From UBA5941 sp021824385 (GTDB lineage: Bacteria > Patescibacteriota > Microgenomatia > UBA8517), in NCBI GenBank assembly GCA_027347685.1, contig DAIEQM010000017.1:1-22170 (forward strand): a stretch of DNA of 22,170 nucleotides. Direction: 5' to 3'. How positions within the stretch are numbered: position 1 is the stretch's first letter; each line of letters begins with the position of its first letter. The position numbers were made by a program, and so were the translations under genes. The notes beneath the pieces were generated by a model. The model saw nothing but the letters and a program-made list of their open reading frames with translations, was not told where the DNA came from and did no database searches. This document shows, piece by piece, positions 1 to 9,000 of this stretch.

Positions 1-1
1 T

Positions 2-1354
2 ATCTATGAATACGGAGTTAAGAAAAACTGGTGGAGCAGAAGTGGAACTCCAGAACAAATGCCTGAAGGAGAAATTGGAGGGCCTGACTCTGAAATATTT
101 TTTGATTTTGGAACTGAGCTAAAGCTTCATGAAACCTCAGAATGGAAAAACGAAACATGTCACCCGAACTGCGATTGTGGACGTTTCTTGGAAATAGGCA
201 ACTCGGTGTTTATTCAATACAAAAAAGAAAATGGAAAATTAGTAGAACTTCCACAAAAAAATGTGGATTTTGGCGGAGGGCTTGAACGAATGGCTGCGGC
301 AACGATACAGAACCCTGATGTATTTGAAATAAAAATCTTTAAAGATCTAATTACTGAGCTTGAAATGCATACTCAAAAAAAATATGAACAAAACAAAGCC
401 AGTTTTCGAATTATTGTCGACCATATTCGAGCAGCCACCTTCTTGGCGAAAGCTCACGTCGTACCCTCCAACAAACTCCAGGGATATGTGATGCGAAGAC
501 TTATTCGACGTGCAGTTGTGAAGGCTCGGAAACTTTCTGACAATGCAATCGATCCCAACATTTTTACTTCGCTTGTTTCTGAAATAGTAGATAGTTACCC
601 CTCATACTTTGAAAAAGATGAGTCTGAAAAGCTGCAAGGAGTTATTTTTGATGAGGTGAATAAATTTCACAAAACCCTCGATAAAGGCTTGAAAGAAGCA
701 GAGAAAATAAAAGAGATTGATGGCAAAATTGCTTTTGATTTGTATCAAACATTTGGTTTTCCTTTAGAGCTTTCCATTGAGATTTTTCAAGAAAAAGGTC
801 AGAAAATTGATGGAGAGGAGTTTAAGAAAGCTTTTCTCGAGCATCAAAACAAGTCGCGCAGTGCTTCTGCTGGAGTCTTCAAAGGAGGGCTTGCTGATCA
901 CTCAGAAGAAGTTACGCGCCTTCATACCGCTACGCACTTGTTGCATGCGGCCCTCAGAAAAGTACTCGGTACTCATGTGCAACAAAAAGGAAGCAACATT
1001 ACGAACGAGCGATTGCGTTTTGACTTTGTGCATGACAGCAAAGTAACTCCTGAACAAATTGCTGAAATTGAACAGTTGGTTAACTCGCAAATTGAAAAAG
1101 ATTTGCCGGTAAGTTTTGAAATGATGACTGTTTCGGAAGCGGACCAAAAAGGAGCACTTCATTTTTTTGATAAAAAGTATGAAGAACAGGTAAAAGTATA
1201 TACAGTTGGGGATCCTGATGGCGAATTTTTCTCAAAAGAAGTGTGTGGAGGGCCGCACGTCACGAGTCTCTCACAGCTCCATGGACGTGTTAAAATTACC
1301 AAAGAAGAAGCAGTGAGTGCTGGCGTTCGTCGAATATACGCTACAATACAATAA
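2..1354 (+). CDS. alaS: alanyl-tRNA synthetase, 3' part (5' end outside window), lacking C-Ala domain
   Basis: Alanyl-tRNA synthetase charges tRNA-Ala with alanine in the cytoplasm and hydrolyses mischarged Ser/Gly-tRNA-Ala. The reading frame is open from base 2, upstream of the first ATG at 59, so the gene enters from outside the window and no start is assigned. Visible in order: the end of the class II catalytic core (PDSEIFFDFG, GGGLERM), the helical tRNA-recognition part (YVMRRLIRRAVVKAR), and the editing domain with its zinc/active-site signatures HTATH (from about 923) and CGGPH (about 1246). The protein stops directly after the editing-domain sequence AGVRRIYATIQ, where standard AlaRS of about 870 aa continues into DHHA1/C-Ala. 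It is therefore a short form that keeps the editing motifs. The TAA stop is followed 14 nt later by the next gene, with no terminator between them. Confidence 0.95.
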   Translation: MYEYGVKKNWWSRSGTPEQMPEGEIGGPDSEIFFDFGTELKLHETSEWKNETCHPNCDCGRFLEIGNSVFIQYKKENGKLVELPQKNVDFGGGLERMAAATIQNPDVFEIKIFKDLITELEMHTQKKYEQNKASFRIIVDHIRAATFLAKAHVVPSNKLQGYVMRRLIRRAVVKARKLSDNAIDPNIFTSLVSEIVDSYPSYFEKDESEKLQGVIFDEVNKFHKTLDKGLKEAEKIKEIDGKIAFDLYQTFGFPLELSIEIFQEKGQKIDGEEFKKAFLEHQNKSRSASAGVFKGGLADHSEEVTRLHTATHLLHAALRKVLGTHVQQKGSNITNERLRFDFVHDSKVTPEQIAEIEQLVNSQIEKDLPVSFEMMTVSEADQKGALHFFDKKYEEQVKVYTVGDPDGEFFSKEVCGGPHVTSLSQLHGRVKITKEEAVSAGVRRIYATIQ

Positions 1355-1368
1355 ACAGTTCTTGCCCT

Positions 1369-3591
1369 ATGTCTAAAGCATATTTCTGGTCTCTCCTTAT
1401 TACTGATCACATAACTTCTGTGTGTTTGTGGAGTCGTGATGACGAAAAAACTTCAGTCGAAATTTTTGGTCCAGAAGTTGCGTGGGAAACACAAGAAGAA
1501 CTCGTAAAAGCAGTGGATACGAGCTTAACTGAAGTGTCTTCCCAACTACCTGAGGATGCAGGGGAGCCTGAAAAAACAGTTTTTGGGGTGATGAATTCAT
1601 GGGTGAGTGATGGCCACATCCAAAAACAATACTTGGCGCTTATTCGAGAAATTTGTGAAAAACTTTCTCTTTCTCCGGTTGGATTTGTCGTAATTCCAGA
1701 GGCGCTTTCGCATGAAGTAAAACAAAACGAAGGAGGGCCTTTGAGTGCAGTTCTCCTGGGAGTCACCAAAGAGTCGCTTGAGGTAACCCTCTTTAGACTT
1801 GGTACTCTGGCCGGAACAGTTGAAGTGGGGAGAAGTGTCTCTCTCTCGGAAGATGTCGTCGAGGCGTTGAGTCGCTTCCAATCACATGAAGCGCTTCCTT
1901 CACGGTTTATTGTTTTTGGTACCGGACTTGAGGAGTTAACCAGTATTTCTCATTTGCTTTCATCAGTGAACTGGAAAGACGCCAATGAAAAGCTCACCTT
2001 TTTGCATGAGCCCAAAATAGAACTCGCTGAAAGTGAGCGAATTTTAAGTGCCATTAGTTTGGCGGGATCTTCTGAAATGGGTCCAGTAAAGTCGTTTACG
2101 ACTCCTGAGATAGTAGAGCCAGAAGTTGAGGTGGCTGACAGCAATGTGGTTGCAACTGATGTGTCGTTAAACGATCTTGGCTTTGCCATGAATGCTGATA
2201 TTACTAAAATTACCCCCCTTACGACCGACTCAGCAGAAGTAACTAATACCATGGTCGCTGATGAAATGGAAGAAAATGACTTGCTTCACCAGGTAAACCG
2301 CTCTCCAATGAACGGAGTAAAAGCTTCATTCCAAAAAATCGTTTCAACTCCCGCAGCTTTGTTCTCCCGTTTTAAAGGAAAAAAGAAACAACTTTCAACG
2401 CTTCCTGTCGAGTCAACCCATCAGCCCATTCACCGTCCTATTGCTCGCCGAAAGCTTACGCTCTCACATTTTATTGGAATAGTGGCAGTGGTAGTATTTT
2501 TACTCCTCGGGGGTACTGTTGCTGCATGGTATTATCTTCCAAAAGCTGAAATTACCTTGTTTATTGCTCCGCGCACCCTAAGCTCTCGTGAAACATTTAC
2601 CTTGTCTGACAAGACTGATTCGATCGACATTGCAAACAAACTGTTACCCGTCAAAGTCATTACAAAAACAGTGCATTTAGATGCAGACGCTCAAGCAAGT
2701 GGTACAAAAACAATTGGTGATAAAGCAGTTGGTTCAGTTACCATTCAAAATGGTACCGCGAATGATGTACAACTTCCCAAAGGGGCCTTGTTAGTGGGGC
2801 CAAATGATATTCAGTTTACGATTGATCAATCGGCATCGGTCTCTGCTGCAACTTCTCCTACCACACCGGGAACCGCAACCGTTCCTGCAACTGCCGTTGT
2901 TATTGGCGCAGAATCAAACATCGCCCAAAATCAAACATTAAAAGTAGGAAAGTTCTTGCAAAGCGAAATAAATGCTGTGGTACAAACGGCTTTTACTGGT
3001 GGATCAAGTCGACAAATCACTGCCGTTTCAAAGGCTGATCTTGATGCACTCGAAAAAGATACGCTGGAAAAACTCACTGCTCAAGCTAATCAAGATATTT
3101 CGAGTGAGGTTCCTTACGACCAAGAGTTTATTGCGGACTCGGTTCACACCAAAACAAATTCAAAAGTGTTTGATCACAAAGTAGGAGACGAAGCCTCTAC
3201 AATACACCTTTCAATGGAGGTGGTAGCCACGGGATATGCAATGCCGAAAGATGCAATTAAACAGGCTGCCAATGAGCTTCTGGCTTCGCAAGTCCCCAGT
3301 GGATATTCATTTAGACCTGAACAAGTGGAAACAAGCTTCGATGTTCAAACCAATTCCACAACGCTTACGGCGGATGTAGGTTTTACTGCTCATTTGTTGC
3401 CTGACATTAATCCTGATGATATTGCCCGCGCTGTTTCAGGGAAGCGTTTCACAGCCGCAAACGATTATTTATCACGAATCCCCGGATTCCTCCGTGCAGC
3501 AATTACGAGCCATCCCGCGCTTCCAGACCCAATTCGCTTCGTTCCATTTATGGCCAAGCACGTGACGGTAAGTATTCAAGCAGAGAAATGA
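1369..3591 (+). CDS. bitopic envelope protein: PilM/FtsA-like cytoplasmic half, one TM helix, baseplate-J-like outer half
   Basis: 740 aa; exact function unknown. Residues about 1-230 resemble the actin-like ATPase fold of PilM/FtsA-type proteins by pattern (alternating strands, FGVMNSWVSDG, AVLLGVTKESLEVTLF, FIVFGTGLEEL), but this is a weak, by-eye resemblance. A low-complexity acidic/Ser-Thr linker (about 230-340) and a basic stretch (about 340-365) precede a single TM helix at about 368-391. The remainder (about 392-740) is Thr/Ser/Val-rich and should lie outside the membrane. It contains FTGGSSRQITAVSKADLDAL at about 542-561, similar to proteins annotated as baseplate-J-like in CPR genomes. 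There is no N-terminal signal peptide and no LPXTG. The basic region before the TM supports N-in topology. Its stop overlaps the sortase start by 4 nt (ATGA), so the two are translationally coupled. The start has no SD; tandem TACAAT boxes at 1342-1352 could serve as a -10. Confidence 0.7.
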   Translation: MSKAYFWSLLITDHITSVCLWSRDDEKTSVEIFGPEVAWETQEELVKAVDTSLTEVSSQLPEDAGEPEKTVFGVMNSWVSDGHIQKQYLALIREICEKLSLSPVGFVVIPEALSHEVKQNEGGPLSAVLLGVTKESLEVTLFRLGTLAGTVEVGRSVSLSEDVVEALSRFQSHEALPSRFIVFGTGLEELTSISHLLSSVNWKDANEKLTFLHEPKIELAESERILSAISLAGSSEMGPVKSFTTPEIVEPEVEVADSNVVATDVSLNDLGFAMNADITKITPLTTDSAEVTNTMVADEMEENDLLHQVNRSPMNGVKASFQKIVSTPAALFSRFKGKKKQLSTLPVESTHQPIHRPIARRKLTLSHFIGIVAVVVFLLLGGTVAAWYYLPKAEITLFIAPRTLSSRETFTLSDKTDSIDIANKLLPVKVITKTVHLDADAQASGTKTIGDKAVGSVTIQNGTANDVQLPKGALLVGPNDIQFTIDQSASVSAATSPTTPGTATVPATAVVIGAESNIAQNQTLKVGKFLQSEINAVVQTAFTGGSSRQITAVSKADLDALEKDTLEKLTAQANQDISSEVPYDQEFIADSVHTKTNSKVFDHKVGDEASTIHLSMEVVATGYAMPKDAIKQAANELLASQVPSGYSFRPEQVETSFDVQTNSTTLTADVGFTAHLLPDINPDDIARAVSGKRFTAANDYLSRIPGFLRAAITSHPALPDPIRFVPFMAKHVTVSIQAEK

Positions 3592-4253
3592 AAAGAACGT
3601 TTGCTCGGATTATAAGTATAGTACTCGGCGGAAGTGGACTACTTCTTATTCTCGCTGTTTTCTTTCCCATCATTTCGTACAACATTAAAAGCCGAACCGA
3701 TTTTCAACAGTATCTATCCCCGGTACCCGAGCAAGAGTTTACTGATTTTACTAAGGCAAGTAGTTGGTTCCCTTCGGCACATGAACAGCAAAATGCGCTC
3801 GCCAGTTCTGTTGTGAAATATTACAATCTTTCAATTCCAAAACTCGGAATACATGATGCGGTAGTTTCGCTCGGAGGAGAGGATTTATCGGACTCTCTCA
3901 TCCAATATCCCGGAACGGCGCTTCCGGGAAAGATTGGCAATGCTGTGGTGTTTGGACATTCAGTGCTTCCCACCTTTTATGACCCTAAACTCTATTTGAC
4001 TATTTTTTCCACACTTCCAACACTCAAAAAACAAGATAAGGTAACCGTTGACTATGATGGAATTTCTTACGAATATCGAGTAACTGATCTTTTTGAAGTG
4101 AGCCCGGAAGACCTTGACGTATTAAGCCAAGAAACGGGTGAATCATATATATCATTGGTTACCTGTGTCCCTCCTGGAGACCCTCGAAGCCCACGGAGAC
4201 TGATTGTACGTGCTAAACTAGTTCCGCCTAATAATGACAATACTTTCCTTTGA
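3588..4253 (+). CDS. sortase (membrane-anchored cysteine transpeptidase)
   Basis: 221 aa with an N-terminal TM anchor (about 9-31) and an extracytoplasmic sortase domain. The catalytic triad is visible: His124 in VVFGHS, Cys193 in LVTCVPPG, and Arg204 in RRLIVRA. The TC-x-P context resembles class C/D/E sortases rather than SrtB, but I do not assign a class. Sortases cleave a C-terminal sorting motif and join the protein to a nucleophile such as cell-wall peptide or a pilus subunit. The gene overlaps the preceding envelope-protein gene by 4 nt and the following ruvX by 20 nt, so it sits in a tight operon. No LPXTG-type substrate is encoded in this window. The upstream 740-aa protein, with its large outer domain, is the obvious functional neighbour, but a substrate relation is only inference. 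Confidence 0.93.
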   Translation: MKRTFARIISIVLGGSGLLLILAVFFPIISYNIKSRTDFQQYLSPVPEQEFTDFTKASSWFPSAHEQQNALASSVVKYYNLSIPKLGIHDAVVSLGGEDLSDSLIQYPGTALPGKIGNAVVFGHSVLPTFYDPKLYLTIFSTLPTLKKQDKVTVDYDGISYEYRVTDLFEVSPEDLDVLSQETGESYISLVTCVPPGDPRSPRRLIVRAKLVPPNNDNTFL

Positions 4254-4620
4254 CTACGGTCGCAAAAAACTTGGAGTGGCTTTTTCCAATGGAAGCCTGG
4301 CTGATCCATTAGTTGTGCTCCGAGGAGATACCAGAGAAGAGCTTCTCAAAAAAGCATTGGACGTAATTTCAGTTGAAAAACCACAGCGTTTGGTTGTGGG
4401 GCTTTCAGAGCGTGATATTGCGGTAGAAGCTGAAGAATTTGGTCGGGAATTGGAGCTGTTATCACACGTAAAAGTGAGTTTTGTTGACGAAACGCTCTCG
4501 ACCTTTGACGCAAATCAACTCGCTATTGCCAGTGGCATGAGGAGGAAGAAGAGACACGATATGGAAGATGCTTTTTCGGCAGCAGTTATTCTGCAGCGGT
4601 ACCTCGATTCCGTCGCCTGA
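4234..4620 (+). CDS. ruvX: RuvX/YqgF-family putative Holliday-junction resolvase / pre-16S rRNA nuclease
   Basis: 128 aa, close to the usual 135-150 aa of YqgF proteins. RNase-H-fold signatures are present: FDYGRKKLGVAFSN at the N-terminus (first catalytic Asp), RLVVGLS in the middle, VDETLSTFDA (catalytic Glu region), and HDMEDAFSAAVILQRYL at the C-terminus with the last acidic residues. The family is implicated in 5'-end maturation of 16S rRNA and in Holliday-junction processing, acting in the cytoplasm. The ATG at 4234 lies 20 nt inside the sortase gene and gives the complete N-terminal strand, so translation is probably coupled to sortase. No SD is evident. Confidence 0.92.
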   Translation: MTILSFDYGRKKLGVAFSNGSLADPLVVLRGDTREELLKKALDVISVEKPQRLVVGLSERDIAVEAEEFGRELELLSHVKVSFVDETLSTFDANQLAIASGMRRKKRHDMEDAFSAAVILQRYLDSVA

Positions 4621-4653
4621 CCATCAATTGCTTCTTCTCACGAATAGGTCACC

Positions 4654-4662
4654 TGATATAAT
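4654..4662 (+). promoter_or_regulatory. extended -10 promoter (TGaTATAAT) for a leaderless mRNA of the 64-aa gene
   Basis: TG at 4654-4655, one base, then TATAAT at 4657-4662, a perfect extended -10. Only 6 nt separate it from the ATG at 4669, so the predicted transcription start is the A of the start codon. No -35 match at 17 nt spacing. Leaderless transcription is inferred from spacing. Confidence 0.75.
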
Positions 4663-4668
4663 GAACGT

Positions 4669-4863
4669 ATGATTAAAAACGCAGTAGCACCAATTCAAGC
4701 ATGGCTTCTTTCCCAAGGTCGCTGTGTGGGGTGCGGTAAAGACCTTTCTTTCATGAAAAAAGGTAAGCACAAGCTGGGAAGCAAAGTGATTTGTAACTGT
4801 GGACGTATTTATATTCACAACGGAAAGAACTACCGCCGCGCTCTTATTTCAGAAGTTAAGTAA
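4669..4863 (+). CDS. small zinc-ribbon-like protein (64 aa), function unknown
   Basis: 64 aa, basic. Four cysteines are arranged C19-x2-C22 ... C42-x-C44 (RCVGCGKDL and VICNCGRIY), a plausible single zinc-binding ribbon, with many Lys/Arg around it. This suggests a nucleic-acid- or ribosome-associated protein, but I do not recognise the family. It lies between ruvX and mltG and is transcribed from its own extended -10, with the ATG at the predicted transcription start. There is no SD. The strong promoter spacing and intact Cys pattern argue that this is a real gene despite its size. Confidence 0.75.
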   Translation: MIKNAVAPIQAWLLSQGRCVGCGKDLSFMKKGKHKLGSKVICNCGRIYIHNGKNYRRALISEVK

Positions 4864-4873
4864 CCCCCCAGTC

Positions 4874-4882
4874 TGATACAAT
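4874..4882 (+). promoter_or_regulatory. extended -10 promoter (TGaTACAAT) for a leaderless mltG mRNA
   Basis: TG at 4874-4875 and TACAAT at 4877-4882, followed by 7 nt to the ATG at 4890. The box overlaps the alternative upstream ATG at 4881, so that ATG cannot be in a transcript from this promoter. This supports 4890 as the start. Confidence 0.75.
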
Positions 4883-4889
4883 GATTCGC

Positions 4890-5870
4890 ATGAAGAAAAC
4901 TGTTCTTATTGTTGTTCTTTTCTTATTTTTACTTGTTGTTGGATCAAGCACTGTCGGCTTTGTATGGTTCATGTCTGAGCTCAAAGCTCCCTCAACCGAC
5001 CCTCAGACTCATTCAGTTCTTATAACCAAAGGAAGTAGTGCTGAGCAAATTGCAAACAAACTATTTGAAGCAAAAGTAATCAAAAATGTTTTTGTATTTC
5101 GGGCGTATGTAAAGTACACAAAGCAAGCTTCGGCCCTCCCCGTCGGACAGTTTGAAATCCCCGGCAATCTCTCGGTTTCTGAGGTAATTTCATTTTTGAA
5201 AAAAGGACCACAAGAAGTATGGGTGACTTTTCCTGAAGGAATGAGGAGGGAGCAGTACCCGGAACGCATTAGTAATGCGCTTTCCCACACCGATAGCCAA
5301 GCTCGAGCGTTTCGAGATACTTTTTTGGAAGATTCCAAAAATGAGGAAGGATATTTATTTCCTGAAACATATTTAATCCCCAAAGACATAACAGCTACCA
5401 AGATGGTGTCAATTTTAGTAAACACCTTAAAAAAGAAAGCGCCGAACACCACAAAAGATGCCGTAATTTTGGCGTCCCTTCTGGAGCGTGAAACACGCAG
5501 CGATTCCGAAAAACCAATGATCGCAGGAATTCTCATGAATCGAATCCGACTTGGTATGCCACTGCAAGTTGACGCTACCGTACAATACGCCAAGGCAAAT
5601 CTTTCATGCGAAGGGACAGGTTCGCCGTGTGCTGACTGGTGGCCCACGGTATATCTCGATGACTACAAACTAAAAAGCCCCTACAACACATATGTTATTT
5701 CTGGACTTCCACCTGCTCCAATTCCGAGCCCGGGCCTTACAAGTCTTCAGGCAGCTCAAAATCCGGCGGATAGCGACTATCTCTATTACATTCATGACAA
5801 AAGCGGGGCAGTCCACTATGCCAAAACATACGAGGAGCACCTCCAAAATGTGCAGAATTATTTGAGGTAA
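4890..5870 (+). CDS. mltG: endolytic murein transglycosylase MltG (YceG-like)
   Basis: 326 aa. MltG cleaves nascent peptidoglycan strands at the outer face of the cytoplasmic membrane and acts as a terminase for glycan elongation. Features in order: N-terminal TM helix (about 4-27); a LysM-like region (about 38-100, with SAEQIANKLFEAKVIKN); then the catalytic YceG domain with EGYLFPETY, ASLLERET (E199 is the likely catalytic Glu), LQVDATVQYA, SPYNTYVISGLPPAPI, and the C-terminal HYAKTYEEH block. All typical motifs are intact. An in-frame ATG at 4881 exists, but it overlaps the -10 box; the 4890 start gives MKKTVL and a normal signal anchor. It forms an envelope cluster with the upstream sortase and 740-aa protein. 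No convincing terminator follows. Confidence 0.95.
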   Translation: MKKTVLIVVLFLFLLVVGSSTVGFVWFMSELKAPSTDPQTHSVLITKGSSAEQIANKLFEAKVIKNVFVFRAYVKYTKQASALPVGQFEIPGNLSVSEVISFLKKGPQEVWVTFPEGMRREQYPERISNALSHTDSQARAFRDTFLEDSKNEEGYLFPETYLIPKDITATKMVSILVNTLKKKAPNTTKDAVILASLLERETRSDSEKPMIAGILMNRIRLGMPLQVDATVQYAKANLSCEGTGSPCADWWPTVYLDDYKLKSPYNTYVISGLPPAPIPSPGLTSLQAAQNPADSDYLYYIHDKSGAVHYAKTYEEHLQNVQNYLR

Positions 5871-5903
5871 GATGTTTCCCTCTTGAATTTTTAACAGAAG
5901 CAC

Positions 5904-5932
5904 TTGTGTAATTCAATTTTGTTTGCTATAGT
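5904..5932 (+). promoter_or_regulatory. rpoBC upstream promoter P1
   Basis: -35 TTGTGT (5904-5909), 17-nt spacer, -10 TATAGT (5927-5932), with TG one base upstream of the -10 (extended -10). Predicted start near 5939, about 100 nt before the rpoBC ATG. Confidence 0.65.
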
Positions 5933-5981
5933 ACCCAAAGGAACTGAAGCTTCCGGTGGACTCTTACCCCCAAACTTGCAC

Positions 5982-6009
5982 TTGACTTTGCATGATATCT
6001 GGGTATAAT
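5982..6009 (+). promoter_or_regulatory. rpoBC proximal promoter P2
   Basis: -35 TTGACT (5982-5987), 16-nt spacer, -10 TATAAT (6004-6009). Predicted start near 6016, giving a leader of about 25 nt without an SD before the ATG at 6041. Confidence 0.78.
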
Positions 6010-6040
6010 CGCCGTTAGGCCTTCAAAATACTTACACCAA

Positions 6041-9000
6041 ATGGCAAAAACAAACAGACGCAATTTCGGCAAAAAAGAGACTAATTTACCTGAACTTGAT
6101 CTATCATTGGTTCAACGCGAAAGTTGGGAATGGTTTTTGAACGAAGGAATTGCTGAAGAAATTGCTCAGGTTTCGCCTATTGAAGACTTCACTGGTAAAA
6201 ATTGGCAACTACTTCTTGGAAGCCATACATTAGAAGAACCACAAATTACTCCAAAATATGCAGAAGAAAAAGGTATTACTTTTGCTGCTCCATTTAAATT
6301 AGTTGCAACCCTTATTAACAAAAAAACAGGAGAAAGTGTTGAGCAAGAAGTCTTTATGGGAAATATCCCTCAAATGACTAATGCTGGAACATTTGTTATC
6401 AATGGAATTGAACGCGTGGTTATTAACCAACTCGTTCGCTCCCCTGGAATTTATTTCTCTGGTGCTCGAGATCGAGCGACTGGACGCATGCTCTACACCG
6501 CTGAAGTGCGACCTCTTCATGGATCATGGCTTGAATTTGAAATCAGTAAAAATGACGTGATTTCTGCTCGTATTGATAAACGTCGAAAAGTTTCTGCAAC
6601 TACCCTTCTTCGAGCAATGGGCATTGAAAGTGATCAAGATATTCAGGAAGCCTTTGCAGCAGTGGATACAGACAAAATTCATCGATTCATTAAAAAGACC
6701 ATTGAAAAAGATCCAACAAAAACTCAAGAAGAGTCACTTTTGGAAATCTATCGAAAATTGCGACCTGGGGAACCTGCCATTATTGACAATGCACAAGCAC
6801 TCTTTGAAAGTCTTTTCTTGGACACTCGCCGATATGATCTTGGCAAGGTAGGACGATATAAGATTAACAAACGACTTGACCTCACTATTCAAAACGAACG
6901 AGAAAATTGGGTACTTACCAAACAAGACATAATTGCAACCCTTTCATATCTTATTGGACTTCAAAATGGACATGGACATGTTGATGATATTGATCATCTT
7001 TCAAATCGAAGACTTCGAAGAGTTGGAGAACTTGTTGCAACTCACGCATTCCGAGCAGGACTTTTGAAACTTGAGAGAAGTGTCAAGGAAAAAATGAGCT
7101 TAATTGCTTCAGAAGACAAACCACTTCCACAAAACTTGATTAATGCACGACCTCTTATCGCATCAATCAATGAATTCTTCCGAAGTAACCAGCTTTCGAC
7201 TATTTTGGATAACACCAATCCACTTTCTGAAGTTGACAATTTGCGCCGTGTTTCAGTGCTCGGGCCGGGTGGTATCAACCGAGAACGCGCAAGTTTCTCT
7301 ATTCGCGACATTAATGCTTCCCAATATGGAAGAATTGATCCAGTCAGATCTCCAGAAGGACCAAACATCGGACTTGTTACTTACTTGGCTCTTTATGCCC
7401 GAGTAAACGAATTCGGATTTTTGGAGACTCCATATCGAAAAGTTGAAAAGATTGAAAAGAATGGCAAAACAGTTGCCAAAGTAACTAACGAAGTTGTCTA
7501 TTTGACTGCAGACGACGACGCAAAATACCACATTACTCACAGTGGAATTACTATTTCTGAAGACGGAATTATCGAAAATGATCGTGTTCCGTATCGCTTC
7601 AATAACGCCTTTTTAGAAGGATCTGCAGAACTCATTGACTTTATTGATATTACTCCACGACAAGTCTTTGGAGCCTCGGCTTCTTTGATTCCGTTCCTCG
7701 CTCATGACGAAGGAAATCGTGCTCTCATGGGAAGTAACATGCAATGTCAGGCAGTTCCTCTTGTGTCACCACAAAGTCCAGTTGTTGGAACAGGTATGGA
7801 AGCTTCTATTGCTGAATCCATGGGACATGTAGTACTTTCTGATTTTGACGGAGTAGTTGATTATGTTGATGCAACTCGAGTTGAAGTTCGCCTCGACAAA
7901 AAGACAGTGAAGCCCGTAAGAAGTAGTGCTGAAATGAGTGAAGACAATGAACGCGCTATTTACAGACTTACGAAGTTCAAGAGAACAACACAGTCAACAG
8001 CTTACAACCAAAAAGCACGTGTGATTGTTGGCCAAAGAGTGAAAAAAGGCGATCTTTTGATTGACGGTCCTTCAGCTGAACAAGGGGAACTTGCACTTGG
8101 AACCAATCTCGTTGTTGCATACGCATCCTTTGATGGATACGGATTTGAAGACGCATTGGTTGTTTCAGACAGACTCGTAAAAGATGATTTGTTGACCTCA
8201 ATTCACATCAAGGAATATACCGCTGATGTTGTTGAAACGAAGCTTGGGCCCGAGGAATTAACCCGCGACATTCCAAACGTTTCAGAAATGGAACTTGCAA
8301 ACCTTGCTGAAGACGGAATTGTTGTTTTAGGCGCTGAAGTTGGACCAAATGACATTTTGGTTGGAAAAATTGCTCCTAAGGGTGAAACAGAACTCAATGC
8401 AGAAGAGCGACTTCTTCGCGCAATCTTTGGAGAAAAAGCTCGAGAAGTTCGAGACACGTCCCTCAGAGTTCCTCATGGAGAAGAAGGCATTGTTGTTGAC
8501 GTACAAATTCTCGACAAGTTGACCGGTGACGAGCTCGGGCCTGGTGTCATGAAGACTGTTATCGTGAAAGTTGCACAAATTAGAAAAGTCATGGTTGGAG
8601 ACAAATTGGCAGGACGACACGGAAACAAAGGTGTTATTGCCAAGATTATGCCTGCCGCCGACATGCCGTACCTCCCAGATGGAACACCAGTTGATCTTAT
8701 TATTTCTCCATTGTCAGTGCTTGCTCGTATGAACTTGGGACAGCTTCTTGAAGCACATCTTGGATGGGCTCTTGCTAAGAATGGCGAAAAAGGTTCTCTT
8801 CCTGTCTTTGATGAAATCGGTGATGATGCTATTTCAAAAGAACTCGTAAAAGCTGGACTTCCTGCAACTGGAAAGATCCGCTTGTTCGACGGACGAACTG
8901 GAGAAAACTATGCAGAAGACACCGTTGTTGGAGTTGGATACATTTTGAAATTGAAGCACATGATCGAAGACAAGACTCATGCTCGTTCAACGGGACCATA

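Noticed and set aside
5009..5647. Long - strand open frame (212 aa) inside mltG
   Set aside because: Antisense shadow of a clearly recognised gene.
5860..5895. Possible terminator after mltG
   Set aside because: Only about 4 bp (GAGG/CCTC) can pair before the T-rich stretch, too weak to call.
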